A stretch of DNA of 46,367 bases from Bradyrhizobium sp. (lineage in GTDB: Bacteria > Pseudomonadota > Alphaproteobacteria > Rhizobiales > Xanthobacteraceae). Position 1 is the stretch's first letter, and every line of letters starts with the position of its first letter. Under the pieces are notes generated by a model that saw nothing but the letters and a program-made list of their open reading frames with translations, was not told the DNA's origin and made no database searches. The position numbers and the translations under genes are program-made. Of the stretch, positions 17,447 through 24,373 are shown one piece after another. Where the stretch lies: assembly GCA_028290305.1 (NCBI GenBank), contig JAQGKC010000032.1, forward strand, positions 1 through 46,367. Direction: 5' to 3'.

Positions 17447-19846
17447 ATGAGTTGGATGAAAATTACCGGATACGCCGACAAATTCAGCGTCCATCCGGGC
17501 GACACGATCAAGTTCTTCGTGAATTGCGACGGGCCGGCGGAGTACCAGGCGGAAATCGTCAAGATGATCCATGGTGACACCAACCCGCGCGGACCCGGAT
17601 TCATCGAGGAGCCGATCAAGACGGACTGCGACGCCACCTATAAGGGGATGAAGCAGGATATCTACAGCGGATCCTACGGGTTCGTCGCCGATAAGCCGCA
17701 ATTTTGCGTCGAGAGCGTCACCCTGCAGTGCTGGATCTGGCCGACCACGCCCAAGACGCATCCGAAGTACTGGAAGCACGGGGCACAGGGTCTGGTGACG
17801 AAATGGATCGACGGCAAGGGCTACGGTCTTTTCATGAACGCAGAGGGTTGCATCGAGTTTCGTGTCAACGATCAGGTGATCACGACTGGCGCGGCGGTGC
17901 GAGATCACGCCTGGCATTTTGTCGCAGCGACGTTCGACGCGGCAACTGGCGAGGCCACGCTGTATCATGAGCCCCAAGTGGTCTACGCGCTCGATCCCGA
18001 GATTGCTCCGGTCACAAAAAAACTCGATGCCAAGCTCGCGTACATCCCGGGCACGCCGACCGTAATCGCCGGCTATTGCGGTAGTATTACCGATTCTCCG
18101 CAGGCTAAGGCCTCTGTTCCGCCCGGTGTCTTGATCAAGGGACACTACAACGGGAAAATTGACAGTCCGCGCATTTCCAGCAAGGCGATGACGCGGCTCG
18201 AGATCGAGACCATGAAACAGGGCGCTCAGCCCGGTCTTTCGGAACGCAGAAATTCAGGGCCCACCGGAAAGCTGTCGGAGTCGATCGTCGCCGCTTGGGA
18301 ATTTTCCGACGGGATCAATTCTATCGTCGGCAAGGACAAGGGCCCTTATCTGTTCGATGCGACCATCGTCAATTGTCCGACCCGGGCCATGACCGGATAT
18401 AATTGGCAGGGTCAGGTTTTCGACTGGAAAGTCGCCCCGGAGCAATATGGCGCGATTCATTTCCACGACGACGACATCGACAATGCGCGATGGGCGGTGA
18501 GCTTCGAATGGAAGGTGCCGGAAGCCACCAGCAGCAAGTTTTATGCGGCCAAGCTGACCACCAAAGACGGCGATGAGGATTACATCCCGTTCTGGGTGGT
18601 GCCGCGTGTCGGCGAGGAGAAATCGAAGATCGCCTTTATGGTTCCGACCATCAGCTACATGGCCTATGCCAACGAACATCTCGCCAACAATGCCGGCGGC
18701 GCCGAGCTGCTGGTCTATCGCGTGCCGATCATGCAGCAGCAGAATATGTTCCTTTCGGAACACCGTGAATATGGCGGTTCGATCTACGACACCCACACCG
18801 ACGGCAGCGGCCTGTGCCTGTCTTCCCGGCTGCGGCCGATCCTGAGCATCCGTCCCAAATACGATCATTTTCTTGCACAAGCGCCGTGGCAATACCCGGC
18901 CGATTTGCACATGATCTATTGGCTGGAGAAAATGGGCTACGAGTACGACGTGATTACCGACGAGGACGTCACCTATGATGGCCTCGCGCGCCTCGAAAAT
19001 TATAACGTCGTCATTTCCGGTTCTCACCCAGAGCACAACAGTGGACCGCAACTCGACGCGTTGCATAACTACATGCAGCGCGGCGGCCGCTTCATGTATA
19101 TGGGCGCCGATGGATGGTATTGGGTCCACTCCTATCATCCGGCGTATGACGGAATTGGACGCGGCGTCGTCACCGAGATGCGGAGATGCGAATCGGGAAT
19201 ACGTACCTGGCGCGCCGACCCTGGAGAGTATTATCACCAGGGTACCGGTGAACTCGGCGGCATGTGGCGTTTCCGCGGCCGCTATCTGCATACGATCGCA
19301 GGCACCGGCATGTCGTCGGAAGGCTTCGATATCTCGACCTACTACTCGCGAACGCCGGAAAGCAACGATGCCCGTGTCTCTTGGGCATTCGAGGGCATCA
19401 CCTACGACGAAAAGCTTGGTAATTTCGGTCTCGTTGGCGGCGGCGCGGCCGGCACCGAGCTCGATATCGTCGATACGATGCTCGGCAGCCCGCCGCATAC
19501 GCTCGTGGTTGCGACCTCGGCGGGACGACATACCGAAGGCTATCTGTTGGTCATGGAGGACTACGGCTTCAACCAGCAGGGGCTCGACGGCACGCAACAT
19601 CCGCGCGTGCGGTCCGACATCGCGTATCACGAAACGCCGAACGGCGGAGCTTCATTTGCATTCTCATCCATCGCGTTCTGCGGCGCGTTGCCGTGGAACA
19701 ATAGCGACAACAATATCTCCAAGCTGGTCGGCAACGTTCTCAACCGCTTCATGCAGGATGGGCCTTTGCCGACGCCGAGCCCCGCGGCGATCATGCATCG
19801 CGGAAGGGCTGACTACAATCAGCCGATGAACAAGGCCCGGAAATAA
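17447..19846 (+). CDS. dmfA2: N,N-dimethylformamidase large (catalytic) subunit
   Basis: 799 residues, slightly longer than the 762 of Paracoccus DmfA2. DMFase hydrolyses N,N-dimethylformamide to dimethylamine and formate; some members also take N-methylformamide. The N-terminal beta domain (HPGDTIKFFVNCDGPAEYQ, KMIHGDTNPRGPGF) is followed by a LamG/concanavalin-like region to about residue 250, then the catalytic core. The known enzyme uses a mononuclear iron held by two Tyr and one Glu with a nearby His. Candidates by alignment from memory are Tyr404 (TISYMAYANE), Tyr442 or 446 (YGGSIYDTHTDG), His527 and Glu529 (SGSHPEHN). NYNV, GWYWV and GTGMSSEGFD further support the family. Predicted active; the preferred amide is uncertain. 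Confidence 0.92.
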   Translation: MSWMKITGYADKFSVHPGDTIKFFVNCDGPAEYQAEIVKMIHGDTNPRGPGFIEEPIKTDCDATYKGMKQDIYSGSYGFVADKPQFCVESVTLQCWIWPTTPKTHPKYWKHGAQGLVTKWIDGKGYGLFMNAEGCIEFRVNDQVITTGAAVRDHAWHFVAATFDAATGEATLYHEPQVVYALDPEIAPVTKKLDAKLAYIPGTPTVIAGYCGSITDSPQAKASVPPGVLIKGHYNGKIDSPRISSKAMTRLEIETMKQGAQPGLSERRNSGPTGKLSESIVAAWEFSDGINSIVGKDKGPYLFDATIVNCPTRAMTGYNWQGQVFDWKVAPEQYGAIHFHDDDIDNARWAVSFEWKVPEATSSKFYAAKLTTKDGDEDYIPFWVVPRVGEEKSKIAFMVPTISYMAYANEHLANNAGGAELLVYRVPIMQQQNMFLSEHREYGGSIYDTHTDGSGLCLSSRLRPILSIRPKYDHFLAQAPWQYPADLHMIYWLEKMGYEYDVITDEDVTYDGLARLENYNVVISGSHPEHNSGPQLDALHNYMQRGGRFMYMGADGWYWVHSYHPAYDGIGRGVVTEMRRCESGIRTWRADPGEYYHQGTGELGGMWRFRGRYLHTIAGTGMSSEGFDISTYYSRTPESNDARVSWAFEGITYDEKLGNFGLVGGGAAGTELDIVDTMLGSPPHTLVVATSAGRHTEGYLLVMEDYGFNQQGLDGTQHPRVRSDIAYHETPNGGASFAFSSIAFCGALPWNNSDNNISKLVGNVLNRFMQDGPLPTPSPAAIMHRGRADYNQPMNKARK

Positions 19847-19850
19847 CATC

Positions 19851-19880
19851 GAGGCGCCCGCATCGCTTGCGGGCGCCTCT
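19851..19880 (+). terminator. Terminator hairpin after dmfA2
   Basis: GAGGCGCCCGCA and TGCGGGCGCCTC make a perfect 12-bp stem with a 5-base loop, starting five bases after the dmfA2 stop. The T run is short, so read-through to the next three genes is likely. Confidence 0.7.
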
Positions 19881-19902
19881 TCACAACGCAACTGAGGCGA
19901 CC

Positions 19903-20955
19903 ATGCTTGCTCATCCCGATCAGGGTTTCGTGGACGGTGGCATCGATTTTATGCAGGGTGCGATCTACGGGGCATGCGGCGCGCGCTTTGGCGTAGCCAG
20001 CGCATTGCCCCGTCAGACCTATACGTCTCCGGTGTTCCAGGAATTGGAGAACGAGAAGGTCTGGACAAGAGACTGGGTTTGTGTCGGGACTACCCCGGAA
20101 ATAGCGGGCACTGGCGATTTGTTGCCTTACACGGTGGGTCAACACGCCATCCATGTCCAAAGACTGGCTTCCGGCAGTTTGATTGGCCGGTTCAACAAGG
20201 CGCAGCACGGCGGCTGCCGCTCAATTCCTGCTCAATGCAGGACCGGCAAGAAGACCAAATGCTCTTTCACGTCATGCGGACACAGTCGGGATCGCGACGT
20301 CATCGCTGGCGATCTATTGAACGAGATGACGCCGCAGGCGGGGCAGTATCTCGGAGTTTATCCGGAGCGCCTGATGCAAGTGAGTATTCAGACCAGTGGC
20401 CCCTTCATCTTCGCCAATGTCGATCCGACGCTTGGCAGGGATCTCAGCCCACCGGTCGTTGTATCGGAAGTGGACGGCGAGGCCGTGCGGGTTGGCGGAG
20501 AGTGGCAGGAACATCGCGCCAATTGGAAGCTGGCCGGGGCCGCATTGGTCGATACGGCCCGGTCGCATCCGGACGGTGGCGGCGCCAGCAACTACATCTC
20601 GGCCGAATGGCATTTCCCAAATCTCGTCGTGATCAAGGCGCGCAGTGCCACGCTCGCAATTGTGCTTCAGCCCACAGCATTCGACCAGACGCTGTGGCGG
20701 CTGTCGTTCTTCAGGGGACAACGAATTAAGGACGTTTCATATGACAGCGCGAATAGAAATCTGATCAATTTGGTGGAGCTGGCCGCCGCGAAGGCATTGT
20801 CGCATCAAGCCGATGTTGAAATGGCGTCGGCCTGCGATGTGACGGAGCAATCGCGATCGGCCTGGAAGTTCAACCAGGAGCTTCTGCGGCGCATCAACGA
20901 ACATCACGCCGCCTATTGGAATGCGCCGTTGACGGACGCGCGGTTAGGACGCTGA
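19903..20955 (+). CDS. Rieske-oxygenase-like protein with degenerate cluster ligands
   Basis: 350 residues. The N-terminal part resembles the alpha subunit of Rieske non-haem iron oxygenases of the betaine/choline demethylase group (LPRQTYTSPVFQELENEKVW, TRDWVCVGTTPEIAG). The [2Fe-2S] motif C-x-H-x17-C-x2-H is present in spacing but reads Ala100-x-His102-x17-Cys120-x2-Thr123, so one Cys and one His are lost. The mononuclear iron site (usually E/D-x2-H-x4-H after NWK) reads NWKLAGAALVDTARSH and also looks altered. It therefore probably cannot work as a normal oxygenase. Its retention in an intact frame downstream of dmfA2 argues for a non-redox role, or for recent decay. Confidence 0.7.
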   Translation: MLAHPDQGFVDGGIDFMQGAIYGACGARFGVASALPRQTYTSPVFQELENEKVWTRDWVCVGTTPEIAGTGDLLPYTVGQHAIHVQRLASGSLIGRFNKAQHGGCRSIPAQCRTGKKTKCSFTSCGHSRDRDVIAGDLLNEMTPQAGQYLGVYPERLMQVSIQTSGPFIFANVDPTLGRDLSPPVVVSEVDGEAVRVGGEWQEHRANWKLAGAALVDTARSHPDGGGASNYISAEWHFPNLVVIKARSATLAIVLQPTAFDQTLWRLSFFRGQRIKDVSYDSANRNLINLVELAAAKALSHQADVEMASACDVTEQSRSAWKFNQELLRRINEHHAAYWNAPLTDARLGR

Positions 20956-20957
20956 CA

Positions 20958-21263
20958 ATGGTTTTCAGCGTGCAGCAGGTCAAATATGAATTCCTCGCCT
21001 ATATCAAGGAGTTCGATCCGGTATTTTCGAACTGGTACGTCGGCGTCGCTGATCGACCAAAGCAGACTCTCTTCGATCTCCATGGCGTTCGTGATGCGGA
21101 AGACCCGTGGCTCTACAAGCAACTGCTGACTAACCGGGCCGCGCGGACGGTACAGGAATATTTCATCGAGCACTTGAAGACGGCGGGTGCACAAGCGACC
21201 GAGCAGTCCGAAGATGTGGATTGCGTCTATTTATACAAGATCGCCGCCCATACGCGGCAATAG
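20958..21263 (+). CDS. Conserved-looking small protein of unknown function in the amide operon
   Basis: 101 residues, ATG two bases after the preceding stop, so almost certainly co-translated. Not a family I recognise. It is soluble, acidic to neutral and rich in aromatic residues (VKYEFLAYIKEFDPVFSNWYVG, split across the first 30 residues), with a predicted helix-rich fold and a tail of DVDCVYLYKIAAHTRQ. There is no signal peptide or membrane segment. Position suggests a partner of the Rieske-like protein. Confidence 0.65.
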   Translation: MVFSVQQVKYEFLAYIKEFDPVFSNWYVGVADRPKQTLFDLHGVRDAEDPWLYKQLLTNRAARTVQEYFIEHLKTAGAQATEQSEDVDCVYLYKIAAHTRQ

Positions 21264-21273
21264 GAGAACGACG

Positions 21274-21936
21274 ATGTTGGCGGTTCAGGACGGCGAAAAG
21301 GCTTATCTTGAGAAAGATTTCTTGAAGGCAAAGCAGATCTGGGAGCCTATTGCCGAGAGCGGTGACGCGGAAGCGGAGGCTTGGTTAGGCGCGCTCTATG
21401 CGAATGGCATGGGCGTCGAACAAGATACCGCGCGTGCTTTCGAGTTTTACCGACGGTCTGCCGAACACGGCAATCCGCTTGCCGCAAACAATGTCGGAGC
21501 CATGTATGCGAAGGGAGACGGGATCGAGCGCGATCCGTCGCAAGGGGCTGCCTGGTTCCTTCATGCCGCCGAAAGCGGTGACGCATTGGGCCAGTTCAAT
21601 TACGCGGTGGCGCTGACCAAGGGCATCGGTGTCGAGGTTGATCTGGCACAGGCCGTGGATTGGTACAGGCGCGCCGCGGAATCCGGCCACTATCCGTCGC
21701 AGGCTCGGCTCGGCTATTGCTACGCCAAGGGTCTTGGCATCGCGAACGATCCGATCGAAGCTTTCGTCTGGTTGAGCCTGGCGAGCCGTCACGGCGTCGG
21801 TATCGCGATGACCGAACTGGAAGGCCTCGTGAAATCAATGTCCGGCGATCAGAAGGCGACGGCTCAACAGCGGCTGGCGCGATGGATGGCAACATCTGAA
21901 CGAGGCGAGGACGTTCTGGCACCGGCGATCGGCTAA
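21274..21936 (+). CDS. Sel1-repeat (TPR-like) protein
   Basis: 220 residues. Five to six Sel1-like repeats of about 36 residues are plain: AEAWLGALYANGMGVEQDTA, AANNVGAMYAKGDGIERDPS, GQFNYAVALTKGIGVEVDLA and SQARLGYCYAKGLGIANDPI. Such alpha-solenoids scaffold protein complexes. The ATG at 21274 has GGAG nine bases upstream; the open frame further upstream overlaps the previous gene out of homology. No signal peptide is seen, so it is cytoplasmic. It closes the plus-strand operon; folD converges 9 bp away. Function in amide catabolism is unknown. Confidence 0.85.
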   Translation: MLAVQDGEKAYLEKDFLKAKQIWEPIAESGDAEAEAWLGALYANGMGVEQDTARAFEFYRRSAEHGNPLAANNVGAMYAKGDGIERDPSQGAAWFLHAAESGDALGQFNYAVALTKGIGVEVDLAQAVDWYRRAAESGHYPSQARLGYCYAKGLGIANDPIEAFVWLSLASRHGVGIAMTELEGLVKSMSGDQKATAQQRLARWMATSERGEDVLAPAIG

Positions 21937-21945
21937 GCCGGTTCT

Positions 21946-22860
21946 TCAAGGCGGACTGGATCCCGCGCCGCGGAAGCCACACGCATTTAAGGACGCATCT
22001 CTCCGGGCCGCAGACTCCAGCGTGTTCGACAGAAGACATGCAATCGTCATGGGGCCGGCGCCGCCCGGCACCGGCGTAATCGCGCCGGCAACCGCAACGG
22101 CTTCTTCATAATCGACATCCCCGACGAGTCCACCCGGTCCGTGCGAGGATGGTGGAAGCCGGTTGATGCCGACATCCAGTACAATGGCACCCGGCTTGAT
22201 CCAGCCGCCTCTGACGAATTTCGGAATCCCGGCCGCCGCCACCAGAATGTCCGCCTGCCGGCAGACTGCGGGCAGGTCGGCAGTCCTCGAATGCGCGACG
22301 GTCACGGTGCAGTGCCGCGCCAGCAGAAGTTGGGCCATCGGTTTTCCGACGATGTTGGAGCGGCCGATCACGACCGCGAACATGCCCGTCAGGTCGGCCC
22401 GAACCGAATCAAGCAGCTTCATGCAGCCCGTCGGCGTGCAGGGGACGAAACCCGGCAAGCCCAGCGAGAGACGACCGACGCTCACCGGGTGAAACCCATC
22501 GACATCCTTTTCGGGGTCGATGGCTGCGACGATTCGCTGCGTGTCGACGGCCTTGGGCAGCGGCAACTGGACCAGGATGCCATCCACTGCCATGTCTGCA
22601 TTGAGGTGCGAGATGAGGTTCAACAGATCTCGTTCGCTGGTGTCCGAGGCAAGCCGGTGTTCGAACGAGCGCATGCCAATCTCGACGCACATCCTTGCCT
22701 TGGAGCGGACGTACACCGAACTTGCCGGATCATCCCCGACCAGCACGACGGCAAGACCTGGAGACCGTAGACCCTTGGCCGTGCGGGCGGCCACGTCCTT
22801 TTGCAGCCGGGCGCGGAGTGCGGCGGCGATCGCCTTTCCATCGATCACGCTTGCGGCCAT
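21946..22860 (-). CDS. folD: Bifunctional methylene-THF dehydrogenase / methenyl-THF cyclohydrolase FolD
   Basis: 304 residues. FolD converts 5,10-methylene-THF to 10-formyl-THF in two steps using NADP. Catalytic Lys lies in the YVRSK motif, with [10 protein letters not shown] and the dinucleotide-binding [17 protein letters not shown] all present. It is the last gene of the N-methylglutamate dehydrogenase operon and is ideally placed to oxidise the C1 unit which that enzyme leaves on THF. It may be a second, pathway-specific copy beside a housekeeping folD; that cannot be judged from this window. Confidence 0.93.
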   Translation of the reverse strand: MAASVIDGKAIAAALRARLQKDVAARTAKGLRSPGLAVVLVGDDPASSVYVRSKARMCVEIGMRSFEHRLASDTSERDLLNLISHLNADMAVDGILVQLPLPKAVDTQRIVAAIDPEKDVDGFHPVSVGRLSLGLPGFVPCTPTGCMKLLDSVRADLTGMFAVVIGRSNIVGKPMAQLLLARHCTVTVAHSRTADLPAVCRQADILVAAAGIPKFVRGGWIKPGAIVLDVGINRLPPSSHGPGGLVGDVDYEEAVAVAGAITPVPGGAGPMTIACLLSNTLESAARRDASLNACGFRGAGSSPP

Positions 22861-22879
22861 GTCTCAATCCCTAAATGTC

Positions 22880-23737
22880 TCAATCCCTGAACACGACGGT
22901 CTTTTGTCCGTTCACGATGACGCGTCCGGCGAGATGCCAGGAGATGGCCCGGGCCAGCACCCGCTGCTCGATATCCTTGCCCTTGCGGGTCAGATTTTCG
23001 GGCGAATCCTGATGGCTGATCCTTTCGACGTCCTGCTCGATGATGGGACCCTCATCCAGATCTGCCGTAACGTAGTGCGCGGTAGCGCCGATCAGCTTCA
23101 CGCCGCGCGCATGGGCCTGATGGTAGGGCTTCGCGCCCTTAAAACCTGGCAGGAAGGAATGATGGATATTGATGCACCACCCGGAGAGCTTGGCGGCGAA
23201 GCCGTCTGACAGAATCTGCATATATCGGGCGAGCACAACCAGATCAGCGTCAGCCGCGCGGATCAGTTCCCAGACCTGCGCCTCCTGCTCCATCTTGGTC
23301 GCCTTGGTGACAGGGCGGTAGTGAAACGGGATGCCGTTGAAATCGAGGTGCGCATAGGTCTCGCGCGGATGATTTGAGATGATGGCGACGACATCCATCA
23401 TGATTTCCCCGGATCGCCACCGATAGAGAACGTCCGAAAGGCAGTGATCCAGCTTGGAGGCGAGGAGGACGACGCGTTGCCGGCGCTCCGTGCTCCGGAT
23501 GGTGAGCTTCATGCCGAACCTGTCGGCCGTTTCCTTGAAATTCTCAGTCAAGGCTTCTGCAGTACCGTCCGCGGACATGGTGAAGCGAACACGCATGAAG
23601 AAGAGCGCGGTATCGGGATCATTATACTGATGGGCTTCCGTGATGTTGCAGCCGGTCTCGAGCAGCTTCGCTGACACTCCGGCTACGATTCCCGGCCGGT
23701 CGGCGCAGGATAGAGAGAGTATGGCGTCGTTCGGCAT
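22880..23737 (-). CDS. purU: Formyltetrahydrofolate deformylase PurU
   Basis: 285 residues. N-terminal ACT domain ([20 protein letters not shown]) and C-terminal formyltransferase-fold catalytic domain with [20 protein letters not shown] and the downstream [20 protein letters not shown]. It hydrolyses 10-formyl-THF to formate and free THF. Together with FolD it drains C1 units released by methylamine oxidation, regenerating THF. It lies 19 bp upstream of folD on the same strand. Confidence 0.94.
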   Translation of the reverse strand: MPNDAILSLSCADRPGIVAGVSAKLLETGCNITEAHQYNDPDTALFFMRVRFTMSADGTAEALTENFKETADRFGMKLTIRSTERRQRVVLLASKLDHCLSDVLYRWRSGEIMMDVVAIISNHPRETYAHLDFNGIPFHYRPVTKATKMEQEAQVWELIRAADADLVVLARYMQILSDGFAAKLSGWCINIHHSFLPGFKGAKPYHQAHARGVKLIGATAHYVTADLDEGPIIEQDVERISHQDSPENLTRKGKDIEQRVLARAISWHLAGRVIVNGQKTVVFRD

Positions 23738-23782
23738 CCCAACAAATTCCTTTCGAGATTTTCGGGGGCGTGAACGCGCTCC

Positions 23783-24373
23783 TCAGAGCGGACGTCGATG
23801 TACGGCGAAGCCGTGGATGGCCGCCGAAGCCTCCAGCCAGTGGCAGAAGCTGCCGGCGAAGCTGCGCGTTACGGCGATGTCGAAGGTGGGTGCGTCGTCG
23901 ACCTTCCAGAGGTTCACGCCAATATGAGCGATGTTCGTTACCGCCGCGCGCCCGACCGGAAATGCGTCGGACGAAAGATCGATCTGGACGCCCTTTTCCA
24001 GGGCCGCGAGCAGCGCGGATCCGGAAAGCCTGAGGACCCCGAACGCGTGCGACTGGTCAACCACCGAAGCCAATCCGTCGAGTTCGCGCTGAAGCTCCTC
24101 CATGAAATTCGCCGTCGGCGTCTCGCAGACGGCAAGCCATTTGCCGTTTCCCGTACCGATCAAGGATGTACGGTCGAACCTGTACCGCTTCGGGGCGTCG
24201 GCGAGTTCGATGCCCAAACGCCGTTTGACTTGCTGCAGGAACTCGCCTGACTTGCCGCGGCGGACCATGACCGTCGCCATGCCGAGCCCTACGCGTTCGA
24301 TGGCGGTGACGCCATCGCCGGAGTCGACGGGACGGAGAGTGTCGAAGACACGAGATATCGTCAGTTCAGGCAC
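23783..24373 (-). CDS. mgdD: N-methylglutamate dehydrogenase / sarcosine oxidase gamma-type subunit
   Basis: 196 residues, SoxG family. The GLGMATVMVRRGKSGEFLQQ region, LPVTE-type segments and the DVTVHIGVNLWKV-like C-terminus (here NIAHIGVNLWKVDDAPTFDIAVTRSFAGSF, described in parts) match gamma subunits of heterotetrameric sarcosine oxidases. The ATG overlaps the 3' end of the alpha-subunit gene by 8 bases. It is a structural subunit that completes the tetramer and has no catalytic residues. Confidence 0.85.
   Translation of the reverse strand: MPELTISRVFDTLRPVDSGDGVTAIERVGLGMATVMVRRGKSGEFLQQVKRRLGIELADAPKRYRFDRTSLIGTGNGKWLAVCETPTANFMEELQRELDGLASVVDQSHAFGVLRLSGSALLAALEKGVQIDLSSDAFPVGRAAVTNIAHIGVNLWKVDDAPTFDIAVTRSFAGSFCHWLEASAAIHGFAVHRRPL

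Noticed and set aside
18254..19630. 458-codon minus-strand frame opposite dmfA2
   Set aside because: Shadow of the dimethylformamidase large subunit, no domain recognised.
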